A DNA stretch of 64,000 nt from GCA-1730015 sp964583825 (GTDB taxonomy: Bacteria; Pseudomonadota; Gammaproteobacteria; Granulosicoccales; Granulosicoccaceae): positions 6,494 to 70,493 of the forward strand of contig CAZOXM010000010.1 of NCBI GenBank assembly GCA_964583825.1. Reading direction: 5' to 3'. The position numbers and the translations under genes were made by a program. Below the pieces are notes generated by a model, which saw nothing but the letters and a program-made list of their open reading frames with translations, did not search any database and was not told the origin of the DNA. Positions within the stretch are counted from its first letter, which is position 1. Every line of letters starts with the position of its first letter. Shown in pieces: positions 52,820-62,255 of this stretch.

Positions 52820-52862
52820 TCGGATTATCCGAAGGCGAACACCACCCACCCGCCATCGGATT
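52813..52862 (+). promoter_or_regulatory. Mutually exclusive hairpins (candidate attenuator)
   Basis: Three segments: 1 (52813-52825, CGCCT..TCGGAT), 2 (52827-52837, ATCCGAAGGCG) and 3 (52851-52861, CGCCATCGGAT). Segment 2 pairs with 1 (10-11 pairs, GA bulge, 3-base loop) or with 3 (10 pairs, one A-A mismatch, 13-base loop), not both. Segment 1 contains the leader stop codon, so a ribosome there would decide the choice. No T-run follows, so control may be translational or Rho-dependent. Confidence 0.62.
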
Positions 52863-52882
52863 CCACACTCACAAACACTGAA

Positions 52883-52901
52883 CTCCGCTGGCAACCCGGA
52901 G
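52883..52901 (+). promoter_or_regulatory. Hairpin covering the DAHP synthase ribosome binding site
   Basis: CTCCG (52883-52887) pairs with CGGAG (52897-52901), which contains the GGAG ribosome site for ATG 52908. The 9-base loop is CTGGCAACC. It would limit translation initiation unless opened. Confidence 0.5.
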
Positions 52902-52907
52902 CTCAGT

Positions 52908-53990
52908 ATGACAACCACCACCGATCCAGCTACGCAGGGCGACGTTCTCCCACTGCCATCACCGGCGCAGTGCAGAGCCCAACAGTCCCTCACCAGGGCT
53001 GATATTAACCGTGTGACCACCTGCCGTGATCAGATCGCCGACATTCTGCACGGGCGCGACAAGCGGTTGCTGGCCATCGTCGGGCCCTGCTCGGTCCATA
53101 GCGTGACCCAGGCGCTGGACTACGCCGATGCGCTGGCCGGAGTAAGCCAGCGCTTTGATGACGCTTTGTTGATCGCGATGCGAGTTTACATTGAAAAACC
53201 ACGCACCACGGTCGGCTGGCGCGGGCTGGCTCTGGATCCGGCACTTGACGGCAGCCTGGGGCCGGCCGAGGGACTGATCGAAAGCAGGCGCGTCATGAGG
53301 GGGGTGATCGAACGCGGGCTGCCGGTCGCCACTGAAAGTCTCGACCCGTTTGTCTTCCCTTATGTGGAAGACTTACTGGCTTTTTCCTCACTGGGGGCAC
53401 GGACCAGTGAATCGCAAACCCACCGGCAGATGGCGGCGGCGATGGCGTGCCCGGTTGGTATTAAGAACGCGACCTGTGGCAGCCTTGGCGTCGCAGCGGA
53501 TGCAGCCAAAGCCATCGGCACCAGCCAGACCACATTTAACGTAATGCCGAACGGGCAGGTAGGTTATCGAACCGTTGCGGGTAATACCAATACCGCACTG
53601 GTGTTGCGCGGTGGTGCCTGCGGGCCAAATTTTAGTCAGTCACATCAGGAAGACGCATGTCAGTTACTGAAACAGCGAGGGGTCAACACGGGTCTGATCG
53701 TTGACTGCAGTCATGGCAACTCTGAAAAAGTCGCGGCGCGCCAAAAAGCGGTGGTCGACTATGTCAGTGCGCAACTCGTTGCGGGTGAACGACCCCCGGC
53801 AGGGGTGATGATCGAAAGTCATCTACATGAAGGCAAGCAGCCCTTCGGCCCACTGCCATCACTGCGCTACGGGGTTTCGGTGACCGATGAATGTCTGGGA
53901 CTGCCCGACACGATCAGCTGTCTGGAAATACTGGCTGGCGCGGTGCGCAGCAGCAGGCAACAACAGAATGCCGCACTGGCAATTGTGTAG
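52908..53990 (+). CDS. 3-deoxy-7-phosphoheptulonate (DAHP) synthase, class I
   Basis: A 360-residue AroF/AroG/AroH-type enzyme that condenses phosphoenolpyruvate and erythrose 4-phosphate, the first step of aromatic amino acid synthesis. ATG 52908 follows GGAG. Family motifs: LLAIVGPCSVHS, MRVYIEKPRTTVGWRGL, KNATCGSLGVAADA, and DCSHGNSEK. Which aromatic amino acid inhibits it cannot be told. A Trp/Phe/Tyr-rich leader and competing hairpins upstream suggest attenuation. Confidence 0.94.
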   Translation: MTTTTDPATQGDVLPLPSPAQCRAQQSLTRADINRVTTCRDQIADILHGRDKRLLAIVGPCSVHSVTQALDYADALAGVSQRFDDALLIAMRVYIEKPRTTVGWRGLALDPALDGSLGPAEGLIESRRVMRGVIERGLPVATESLDPFVFPYVEDLLAFSSLGARTSESQTHRQMAAAMACPVGIKNATCGSLGVAADAAKAIGTSQTTFNVMPNGQVGYRTVAGNTNTALVLRGGACGPNFSQSHQEDACQLLKQRGVNTGLIVDCSHGNSEKVAARQKAVVDYVSAQLVAGERPPAGVMIESHLHEGKQPFGPLPSLRYGVSVTDECLGLPDTISCLEILAGAVRSSRQQQNAALAIV

Positions 53991-54142
53991 TCCCGGTGGG
54001 CGTGGCTGTTTTGAGTTGTCGTCAGGTGGATGGTGCGGGCTCATTGAAGCGCTCTGTTTACCCGGCTATAAAACATGCACAATGCACGGGCGGAAACGTG
54101 TCACAGCCACACCACTAATTTTTCAGGAGCATTCGAGCAGTC

Positions 54143-55084
54143 ATGGACAGTCGCATTCTTATCAGTCTGACTCTGCTAATCGTCCTTTCAGCCTGTGGCG
54201 GTGAGTCGACCAGCGGATCGTCCTCTGGTCCAACACCGGAGACAGAATCCGACAACACTGGTACCGATGATACCGAAGGCCCGCACGACACCACCGGCGG
54301 TGAGGGCAGTGGAGAAGCCGGTGGTGGTGACTCCGGCAATGGCAGCGAGACTGAGTCAGGCGAGGAAGGTGGCACACCGGTGAGTCCACCGGTTGCCGTA
54401 CCGGATTCTCCGCCGTTTTCGGGTACCATCTTTGTCGACCCGGATATCGTCACGGCAGATGACCCCAGTGCCTTTCAAGGCATCACGGCGCAGGGCACCG
54501 GGCAGCGGTTAATGTATGACCGGCGCGAAGGATGGGTAAACACCAGCCCTTACCTGTTTCTGGCCAGTTACGACGACGGTCTCAGTATCGAAATTCAGGT
54601 GAACCCGGAATTCACAGAGGAGGAGGCCGGCATCGAAGCAGCGCGCTACGCGCAAATGTTCGGGCAGCTGCCAACGCTGCTGCGAAAAGATGTCGACACC
54701 TCCTGGATACACAAAGGCGTCTACCCGTGGGGTGGCGGCAATCGTAATCTGCTGGTACATACCGGGCAGGGCGAGCTGTACATAGCCGACGGGATCGCCG
54801 AAGAAACTCTGATCCACGAAGGCAGCCACAGCTCACTGGATGCCGACTATGCCGCCTCCCCGGGTTGGCTGGCAGCGCAACAGGCAGACCCGACGTTTAT
54901 CTCAACGTATGCGCAGGACTTCCCCGACCGGGAAGATATCGCCGAATCGTTTTTACCTTATGTGGCATTGAGATACCGCAGAGATCGCATCAGCGACGAA
55001 CTGGCAGCTCTCTTTGAAGCGACCATACCGAACAGGATTCAGTTTTTCGATTCGATCGTGCGGGATATGTATCCGTTGGAGTGA
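54143..55084 (+). CDS. Lipoprotein with HExxH zinc-metallopeptidase-like motif
   Basis: A 313-residue lipoprotein. The signal peptide ends in LSACGG. Residues about 20-90 are a low-complexity linker of Gly, Glu, Ser, Thr and Asp. The globular part (100-313) contains ADGIAEETLIHEGSHSSLDA, where HEGSH fits HExxH, followed by FPDREDIAESFLPYVALRYR with a Glu that could be the third ligand. No named family recognised. Stands alone. Confidence 0.75.
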   Translation: MDSRILISLTLLIVLSACGGESTSGSSSGPTPETESDNTGTDDTEGPHDTTGGEGSGEAGGGDSGNGSETESGEEGGTPVSPPVAVPDSPPFSGTIFVDPDIVTADDPSAFQGITAQGTGQRLMYDRREGWVNTSPYLFLASYDDGLSIEIQVNPEFTEEEAGIEAARYAQMFGQLPTLLRKDVDTSWIHKGVYPWGGGNRNLLVHTGQGELYIADGIAEETLIHEGSHSSLDADYAASPGWLAAQQADPTFISTYAQDFPDREDIAESFLPYVALRYRRDRISDELAALFEATIPNRIQFFDSIVRDMYPLE

Positions 55085-55135
55085 AGGGTGCAGTTGTCAT
55101 TCAAAGTGTGAGATCGTGTGAAACGGCAGGTAAAA

Positions 55136-55390
55136 ATGGCAGATATTGAATTTACTAACGAACAGAAAGACGCGATTGCGGAAAAATTGAAAACATATTT
55201 TCAAGAGGAGCTCGACCGCGAACTCGGACAATTCGAAGCGCAGTTCCTGCTGGATTTCCTGATCGCAGAACTCGGCCCTTACTTCTACAACCAGGGTCTC
55301 TACGATGCCAGGGCGGTTATGGAGAAGCGGGTGGAGGATATCGCCGAGTCTATTTATGAGCTTGAGAAGATTGCCGGCGATGGCAGGTAG
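55136..55390 (+). CDS. DUF2164 family protein
   Basis: An 84-residue soluble protein: MADIEFTNEQKDAIAEKLKT, then ELGQFEAQFLLDFLIAELGP and FYNQGLYDARAVMEKRVEDI. The pattern fits DUF2164, of unknown function. A GTG at 55118 would add six residues; ATG 55136 has AGG nearby. Confidence 0.8.
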   Translation: MADIEFTNEQKDAIAEKLKTYFQEELDRELGQFEAQFLLDFLIAELGPYFYNQGLYDARAVMEKRVEDIAESIYELEKIAGDGR

Positions 55391-55530
55391 TGGTCCAGTA
55401 GTGAGTAGGAGCAGATTTGTCCAGTAAATCTGTGAGCACACGCATAGATAGAAAATTCAGCAGTCTTAACCAGTCTCAGGTGGCACCATAATTGAGCACT
55501 GGCCTTTTGTTGTAATCCGGGAAGTGACTT

Positions 55531-57369
55531 ATGGGAGCTAAGTTAATACCATCGCTAAGCCGTTGTTCATCCAGAATGACTGCAGGAGAAAAGCGATTTG
55601 CACGCATGCTCGAATTACATTTGGAATCCGACTATCTGTGTTGGTTTGAAATACCAATAGGAAAAGGTAAGCAGCGCCGCTACTCCGATTTTATCATTCT
55701 GCACCCTGGTCGAGGACTACTGTTGCTGGAGGTTAAGGACTGGAAGCTCGAAACGATACACTCACTCGACCGTTCGACTATCACACTGTATACCGGAAAT
55801 AGCCTTAAAAAAACACAGCATCCCATTGAGCAAGTCCGGCAATGCACCTACGGACTAGTTAATGATCTGAGCCGTGATCCTCTGCTGGTGCATCATACGG
55901 GGCAGTATCAGGGAAAGCTGGTGTTTCCCTATGCATTTGGGGTGGTGCTAACCAGCATAACTCGCCAGCAGTTTTCCAGTAGCGATCTACCGAAGGTGTT
56001 CGATGAACACTTGACCATCTGCAAAGATGAAATGCTTGAATCCACAGATCCCGAGCTTTTCCAGAAAGGCCTGTGGGATATGTTCCCGATGAATTTCTCA
56101 TGCAAGCTAACACTGCCGCAAATCGATCATATTCGTGCGCACCTCTTTCCTGAAGTTGTAATTAAACTACCAGCGCAGGCGGAGTTGTTCAATGAGTCGC
56201 GGGCGCTTCTTGATGAAAATGAGGATTTGTTGCCGGACGTTATGCGAATTATGGACTTGCAACAGGAACAGCTGGCGAGAAGTCTCGGGGAAGGGCACCG
56301 GGTTATTCATGGAGTTGCCGGTTCGGGTAAGACGCTGATTCTGGGCTACCGCTGTCTGGAGCTCGCTCACCAGATGAGCAAGCCGATACTTGTTCTTTGT
56401 TTCAATATCACCCTCGCTGCGAGATTAAGAGAGCTGACGAATAGCCGTGGTGTTTCCCAACAGGTAGATGTGCGTCACTTTCATGACTGGTGTCAATCAC
56501 TGTTGGCGACCTATCATATCGATCCTCCACCACCGGGTGAAGGCTACCTGGATGCACTGGTCACCACTGGCATAGATGCCACAGCCAGAGGCCGGATTCC
56601 CAAAGGTGCTTACGGGGCAATTATGATAGATGAGGGGCATGACTTTGAACCGGAATGGCTGCAACTGGTGGTCGACAGTGTTGATCCGGAAAGCCAGTCC
56701 CTGCTGCTGTTGTACGACGATGCGCAGTCGATCTACTCAGCGAATAAGCAAATCGGCTTTTCGCTTTCCAGCGTCGGCATTCAAGCGCGGGGTCGTACAA
56801 CTATATTGAGAGTCAACTACCGAAATACTGATGAGATACTGGCGTTTGCCTATCGCTTTGTAAAAGACTATTGCGATTCTGGGTCAACTAGCGATGACAT
56901 TCCGCTCATTGAACCTGAAAGTGCAAGGCGGCATGGGCCAGAGCCAGCTGTACAGCTATTTGACAGCTTGCAGAGTGAAATCGATTACTCGGTGCGTTGT
57001 ATTCAGGTGCTGAGGAAACGTGGCATGGAATACTCAGATATGTGCATTCTCTATAGAACCATGCGTACTGGACAACAAGTCGCCCAGAGACTCTCCCAGC
57101 AAGGCATACCAATTAACTGGCTCGCTGGTAAAAAAGAAAAATCGCAATACCAAAAAGACGCAGAAAAAGTGACTGTGATGACTCTGCATAGCAGTAAGGG
57201 GTTGGAATTCCCGTTCGTATCCATTGTTGGGACCAACCTAATTCCGGTTGCAAAAGCAGACGAAGCGTCAGAAGCCAGGCTTTTGTATGTCGGAATGACA
57301 CGGGCGACCGATAAGCTGCTGGTCACCGGACATCGAAATGCGGGGTTCTTTAGACGCTTAGTTGCCTAA
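55531..57369 (+). CDS. NERD-domain UvrD-like superfamily 1 helicase
   Basis: A 612-residue DNA/RNA-processing protein. An N-terminal NERD nuclease-related domain (about 15-130) has RRYSDFIILHPGRGLLLLEV followed by KDWK, giving the Asp, Glu-x-Lys pattern of the fold. The helicase has Walker A VAGSGKT near 262, motif II MIDEGHD near 365, and motif V/VI-like MTLHSSKGLEF near 552 then LLYVGMTRATDKLLVTGH near 590. Such proteins occur both as housekeeping and as mobile or defence genes. Base composition is a little more AT-rich than in the flanks. Confidence 0.88.
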   Translation: MGAKLIPSLSRCSSRMTAGEKRFARMLELHLESDYLCWFEIPIGKGKQRRYSDFIILHPGRGLLLLEVKDWKLETIHSLDRSTITLYTGNSLKKTQHPIEQVRQCTYGLVNDLSRDPLLVHHTGQYQGKLVFPYAFGVVLTSITRQQFSSSDLPKVFDEHLTICKDEMLESTDPELFQKGLWDMFPMNFSCKLTLPQIDHIRAHLFPEVVIKLPAQAELFNESRALLDENEDLLPDVMRIMDLQQEQLARSLGEGHRVIHGVAGSGKTLILGYRCLELAHQMSKPILVLCFNITLAARLRELTNSRGVSQQVDVRHFHDWCQSLLATYHIDPPPPGEGYLDALVTTGIDATARGRIPKGAYGAIMIDEGHDFEPEWLQLVVDSVDPESQSLLLLYDDAQSIYSANKQIGFSLSSVGIQARGRTTILRVNYRNTDEILAFAYRFVKDYCDSGSTSDDIPLIEPESARRHGPEPAVQLFDSLQSEIDYSVRCIQVLRKRGMEYSDMCILYRTMRTGQQVAQRLSQQGIPINWLAGKKEKSQYQKDAEKVTVMTLHSSKGLEFPFVSIVGTNLIPVAKADEASEARLLYVGMTRATDKLLVTGHRNAGFFRRLVA

Positions 57370-57464
57370 GTTCGTATACTTCGCTGTTTTATATAGTTTC
57401 ATTTGCGATTGGGCCGGTTTGTCGTTCCCAGAGAAAGAATTTTGGGTGTAATGACGGTGAATGA

Positions 57465-58727
57465 TCGTCACTGATTGATACTTTAACTGCTATCGGGCTG
57501 GCAGCATTAAGTTGTTCCTGCAATTTACCGGCAGCTACCGGTGACTCGCCAGTGATCCCGATTTACGAGGAGAGCCTCGCTTCGGGAGTTTCCGACTGGT
57601 CGTGGACCAATACTGACCATGCGTCAACTTCCCAGGTGTTTGAGGGAAACTATGCGTTGTATGGTGAATTGAACGGTTACGAAGGAATTTATCTGGGTTT
57701 TCAGCCAGCGATTGATGTGCCGCCCGATGGGTATCTTGAATTTTCTGTCTATAGTGAAAGCAGCGTTGATCTTGCAATTCGAACCAGCTCCGTCGAGGTT
57801 GGTGATGTTACTCCGGTGTTTAATATTGTTGCGGCGAATCAGTGGCAGCAGGAATCCGTGGCCGTTGCTGACCTGGGCATTCAGGGGTCAATCTGGGGAG
57901 TCTGGTGGCAACAGTATTCGGATCAGCCCAGCGGCGGTGTGTATCTGGATAATATCCGCATCACCAGTGCTGCTTCAGAGCCACCAGACGAACCGAATAA
58001 TTCCGGCAACCCCGATCCGACAGGGCCATTTAGTACGGCCGGGTCCACCTCCCGCTTTCTTTCTCGCGCGACTTTTGGTGCTACTGCCAGCGATATAGAT
58101 CGCTTAGTCGGTACATTTGCAGCTGACTATGGCAATGGATCTGCGGTTATTCCCCGCCAGCGTTCTGCAGTAGATGAATTTTATCCGGGTACCGAACTCG
58201 CGCTGACCGAATACCATTTCGGTGGAGCCAACACCGGAGTGGGTGGATTGGCACAAATCGATGCGCTTGGTATCTTTGGCAGGGAGGGTCTGGACATGGC
58301 GACACTGTGGGAGCCGTACGCCGACTTTGTTACCACGCCGCCAGCCCTTTTTTCTGACATTCCGGTGTTTGGGCGAAGCACGTTACGCCGCTGTGGTATC
58401 AGTGAATATATTGGTTACAGCCAAGGCGGAGGAGTCGTCGCGGGCTATTACAGTCAAATTTTCCTGCTGACGAAGTCGACTTCAAAATCTGCATCCCGCG
58501 TCGCAGCCACTGAGACTGCCCGGCGCTCGCTGCCAGGGTGTTCGGAAAGCAAGAAAACGGAGTGGATTTATGTGGCGAGTGGTAAGAGGTCTACTGCCTG
58601 CTCACATCACAGTAACAGATTGAAAATACTTGCGACAAACCGAATTGCCGTGCAAGGTATTCTCACAGCTGTCTCTGATCTGGGGGTATCGTGTTGGCAG
58701 ATCCATCGAAATCAATCACCACACTAA
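57465..58727 (+). pseudogene. Mosaic pseudogene: lipoprotein signal, carbohydrate-binding-like, DUF1800 start and GH44 fragment
   Basis: The open frame begins after a stop at 57462-57464 and has no usable ATG, yet encodes a lipoprotein signal (IGLAALSCSCNLPAATG). A jelly-roll-like binding domain follows (SLASGVSDWSW to GGVYLDNIRI), then GSTSRFLSRATFGATASDID, the opening of DUF1800. Within about ten residues this jumps to VDEFYPGTELALTEYHFGG and then LGIFGREGLDMATLW, an internal piece of a GH44 endoglucanase. From about 58340 the frame is unlike any domain. An internal deletion joining two genes, plus start loss, explains this. Confidence 0.7.
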
Positions 58728-58735
58728 CGCGTCGT

Positions 58736-60520
58736 ATGAAATTACTCCGGAGTATTACGGTTTCACTGCTGATATTTTCATGTGGGGCAGCAGGCTATGC
58801 GACTGAAGCCGAGAGCCAGGCAAACCAGGCACCTCTGACAGATTTGCTTAAGGAGATCGAACTGGGAATGACTCGCGAGCAGGTAGAGAAAATTCTACCT
58901 GGAGCTGAGACAATAACGACCAGCACGCATACCCGATCCAGTACATATTCGGACAACAGAGAAAGTACGTTCAGCTACGAGTCATTGGGCCTTAACTATA
59001 CCAGCACGGCTGGAAAGAACAGTGTGGTGCTCGTCGACGATTTTGTGGTGAGAATCCTCGATGCCGAACACCGCTGTGCTGTTGATGCATCATTGTGTAA
59101 CGAGGCACAGATGCTGATTTTCAAGGCTCGCTCCGGAGATCTTCGAAGCCAGTATGACCTTGGTAAGGATTACCTGAATGCACGCGAAAGTGAAGAAGGC
59201 ATTGCAACGGCCATTGTCTACCTTGAAGCTGCAGCCAGGCAGGGACACGTCTGGAGTCAGCATGAACTGGGAAGCAATTATATTAGTGGATCGTTTGACG
59301 GTGAGGCCAACGATAAGAAGGCCTGGTGCTGGCTGAAAAAAGCTGCCGAACAGAACTACATGCCGTCCCTGAATTGGCTTGGCGTGATGTACCTGAACGG
59401 TCGATGGGTTGAGCAGGACTACGTGCAAGCATACAAGTTATTTGAACGAGCGCAATCCGGCGATCACTGGGCCAGTCACAACCTCGGGATAATTTATTTG
59501 CGTGGATACGGTGTTGAAAAGAACCTGAAAAAAGCGATGGAGTATTTTCAGCGTTCATCCAAACAAGGAAATGCAACCGCGATGCATATGGTCGCAGCGC
59601 TGTATGAACAGGGAAGTGGAGTTGAAAAGAACCTCCCCGAGGCCTTCCTTTGGTACCAAAAAGCCGCCGAGCTGAACCATGCGCCAGCGCAATATAAAGT
59701 AGCCGTGTTTTACGCTAATGGCCGGTCTGTAAACACAAACCACGAAAAGGCTGCCTTCTGGTTCGGTAAGGCGGCCGCACAAAATCATGCTGCCTCGCAG
59801 GTGGAGCTGGCAGTACAGTTACAGAGCGGCAGGGGTGTTGAGACGGATATTGTTCGTGCTTTTGAGTTGTTTAAAAGTGCCGCAGAGAAAGGCCAGCGAG
59901 TGGGCCAATTTTACTACTGTGATGCGCTGGAACTCGGCAAGGGGACATCAGTCGACGTCAATGCAGCCTATAAGTGGTGCAGTGCTTCCGCCGGGCAGGG
60001 TTTCGCCAGAGCACAGCTGAGACTGGGTTTCTTCCACGCCAAAGGTTTAGGCACCGAGCGATCCTCGGAGGAAGCGGTGAAATGGATGAAAGAGGCCTTC
60101 AACAATGGCCGCACCAGCGCCGCGTACCATGTTGGAAAAATTTATGGCGATGCTACTCGAAGCGTTTACGACCTGGATGCCGCGCTCACCTGGTACCGAA
60201 AAGGCGCCGATGCTGGCGATTCTTATTCCATGGTTCAGCTTGGGTATCATCAGTCGGAAGGCGTGGGGATGCCGGTAAATGAAAAGGCGGCTGCAGCGCT
60301 TTTCAGGGAAGCAGCAAAGCATGGAAATGCAACTGCGTTCTTTAACCTGGGTGATGCTTATCAGTATGGCCGGGGGGTAGAGAGAAATAGTGATCTCGCG
60401 CTCGAATGGTACGGTAAAGCTGCCGAGAGGAATATTGAGGGCGCAGCAGAAAGAATTTCGGAGCTGAAAAAGGAAGAAGGCCTGTTGTTTCGCTCGCATG
60501 ATCTTGAAAATGCGTTTTGA
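58736..60520 (+). CDS. Sel1-repeat (SLR) exported protein
   Basis: A 594-residue protein with signal peptide (MKLLRSITVSLLIFSCGAAG) and about eleven Sel1-like repeats of 36 residues from about residue 130 to the end (for example AMHMVAALYEQGSGVEKNLP). An N-terminal segment (LLKEIELGMTREQVEKILPG) resembles a small SmpA/OmlA-like module. Sel1 proteins are scaffolds for protein contacts in the periplasm. ATG 58736 is taken since the signal peptide starts there. Confidence 0.85.
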   Translation: MKLLRSITVSLLIFSCGAAGYATEAESQANQAPLTDLLKEIELGMTREQVEKILPGAETITTSTHTRSSTYSDNRESTFSYESLGLNYTSTAGKNSVVLVDDFVVRILDAEHRCAVDASLCNEAQMLIFKARSGDLRSQYDLGKDYLNARESEEGIATAIVYLEAAARQGHVWSQHELGSNYISGSFDGEANDKKAWCWLKKAAEQNYMPSLNWLGVMYLNGRWVEQDYVQAYKLFERAQSGDHWASHNLGIIYLRGYGVEKNLKKAMEYFQRSSKQGNATAMHMVAALYEQGSGVEKNLPEAFLWYQKAAELNHAPAQYKVAVFYANGRSVNTNHEKAAFWFGKAAAQNHAASQVELAVQLQSGRGVETDIVRAFELFKSAAEKGQRVGQFYYCDALELGKGTSVDVNAAYKWCSASAGQGFARAQLRLGFFHAKGLGTERSSEEAVKWMKEAFNNGRTSAAYHVGKIYGDATRSVYDLDAALTWYRKGADAGDSYSMVQLGYHQSEGVGMPVNEKAAAALFREAAKHGNATAFFNLGDAYQYGRGVERNSDLALEWYGKAAERNIEGAAERISELKKEEGLLFRSHDLENAF

Positions 60521-60594
60521 ATGGATACTTGCTGCTGTTTACCATTATATAAAAACGGTTAGCTAGCGATCTACTGAATTAAAAGTTGTAAGCA

Positions 60595-60684
60595 ATGAGA
60601 GTCTTCAAAATACTGATCGCGATGTCCGTTCTGACGCTTACGAGCTGCGCTTTCTTCACGATACCTGCCAACCGCCAGAGGTAA
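60595..60684 (+). CDS. Very small lipoprotein
   Basis: A 29-residue frame with a complete lipoprotein signal (MRVFKILIAMSVLTLTSCAF) and only nine residues after the lipidated Cys. It resembles entericidin-sized peptides in layout, but no family is recognised. A strong hairpin follows directly. Confidence 0.5.
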   Translation: MRVFKILIAMSVLTLTSCAFFTIPANRQR

Positions 60685-60700
60685 TCGAGTCGTTATACCA

Positions 60701-60730
60701 GCATGGCAGATCATGATTGATCTGCCATGC
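60701..60730 (+). terminator. Strong hairpin after the small lipoprotein gene
   Basis: Perfect 13-base arms (60701-60713 and 60718-60730, GCATGGCAGATCA and complement) with loop TGAT. No T-run follows, so it may be a terminator helped by Rho or an RNA-stabilising structure. Confidence 0.6.
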
Positions 60731-61034
60731 ACGGAGTTCAATACGGGTTGTATGCAAAGCGATGATCGCTATTGCCTTGTCTGATTAAGCGATACTTAAA
60801 TCGCTGGACGAGGGCGTGTAGATTGATCACGGACCGGTGTTGCTCTCGGTGTTGTTCAATAGTGTATTGAATGTGGTTAAATTTCGATCTGGTATGGTTT
60901 TGTCCTGTATAGTAAGCAGTGCTTTGGAACCATTCCATCGACAAAAGTCGTCTCTGTTAACCCGAACGTCTCAGATCTTTTTGTTTGCCATTAATTCAGG
61001 CCGACCTTGTCGCCCGCTCCGGAATAATAAACCC
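60731..61034. other. Intergenic region upstream of the MFS gene
   Basis: About 300 bases, AT-rich. An open frame runs through it into the MFS gene, but its translation (begins MLLSVLFNSVLNVV) is not conserved-looking. Presumed promoter region. Confidence 0.4.
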
Positions 61035-62255
61035 ATGCCCCAGATCGATGACGCCCGCGCGAAACGCAATATTGCGGTACTGGTTGCCGCCCAGGCGTTG
61101 ATGGGTGCACAGATGCCAATGCTGTTTGTCGTTAGCGGTCTGGCCGGGGCGATGCTCTCGATCAATCCGTGTTTTGCTACCCTGCCGATCTCGCTGATTG
61201 TGTTTGGCTCCATGACGACGGCTCCCTGGCTTTCACCTCTGATGCAGAGACGGGGACGCAAGTTTGGCTTTTTTATCGGTACGGTCGGTGGTGCGTTCGG
61301 GGCTGCGGTCGCGGCCTACGCGCTAACTATTCGGTCGTTCGAGCTGCTGCTGGTGGGCTCGTACTTCACGGGTATTTATATGTCTGCACAGGGATTTTAC
61401 CGGTTTGCTGCTGCGGATACGGCGTCTGAAAGTTTTCGACCCAAGGCTATATCTTATGTTATGGCCGGCGGGCTGCTCGCGGCGATCTTTGGTCCGCAGG
61501 TTAACAAACTGGTGTTTGGTGCCACCAGTACGCCTTATCTGGGCACCTATCTCGCGGTGATCGCGATCAACCTGATCGGTATGTTTCTTTTTATGTTGCT
61601 GGATCTGCCGGATGGTGACGGAGGGCAGGCCGATGGCAAAAACCTGCCACCTGCGAGATCGCGTGCGGAACTGCTGCGCAACCCGACCATTCTGGTCGCG
61701 ATAATTTGCGGAATGGTGAGTTTTTCGTTGATGAATCTCGTCATGACTGCGACACCGCTGGCGGTGATCGGGTGCGGATATACGAATGCCAACGCCAACG
61801 ATATTGTATCGGCGCACGTGCTGGCGATGTTTATTCCGTCATTCTTTACCGGCCACTTGATCAATCGATTCGGCGTTACACGTATCATCAGTTGCGGGCT
61901 GATTATCCTTGGCCTCGCCGGCGTCGTGGCACTGAGCGGCATTGCACTGGGTAACTTCTTTGTCGCGCTGGTATTGCTGGGTCTGGGCTGGAATTTTGGT
62001 TTTATTGGTGCCACCAGTCTGCTGACATCCGCTCACGCACCGCATGAGCGTGGGCGTGCGCAGGGGCTCAACGATATGATGGTATTTGGTTGCGTGACAT
62101 TTGCGAGCCTTGCATCGGGCGGCTTGCTCAACTGCACCGGCGGCTCTGCGGTGCAGGGCTGGAGCGCGGTGAACCTTGCAATGATACCGTTTCTGCTGCT
62201 GGCTGGCAGCGCGCTTGTCTGGCTGGCTCGTCAGCGTCGTCAAACTATTGGGTGA
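61035..62255 (+). CDS. Major facilitator superfamily transporter
   Basis: A 406-residue inner-membrane protein with twelve hydrophobic segments. ATG 61035 (MPQIDDARAKRNIAVLVAAQ) is taken, since the preceding residues are not membrane-transporter-like. LMQRRGRKFGFFIGT is the loop 2-3 motif A, and HAPHERGRAQGLNDMMVFG lies in the C-terminal half. Substrate unknown. Confidence 0.88.
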   Translation: MPQIDDARAKRNIAVLVAAQALMGAQMPMLFVVSGLAGAMLSINPCFATLPISLIVFGSMTTAPWLSPLMQRRGRKFGFFIGTVGGAFGAAVAAYALTIRSFELLLVGSYFTGIYMSAQGFYRFAAADTASESFRPKAISYVMAGGLLAAIFGPQVNKLVFGATSTPYLGTYLAVIAINLIGMFLFMLLDLPDGDGGQADGKNLPPARSRAELLRNPTILVAIICGMVSFSLMNLVMTATPLAVIGCGYTNANANDIVSAHVLAMFIPSFFTGHLINRFGVTRIISCGLIILGLAGVVALSGIALGNFFVALVLLGLGWNFGFIGATSLLTSAHAPHERGRAQGLNDMMVFGCVTFASLASGGLLNCTGGSAVQGWSAVNLAMIPFLLLAGSALVWLARQRRQTIG

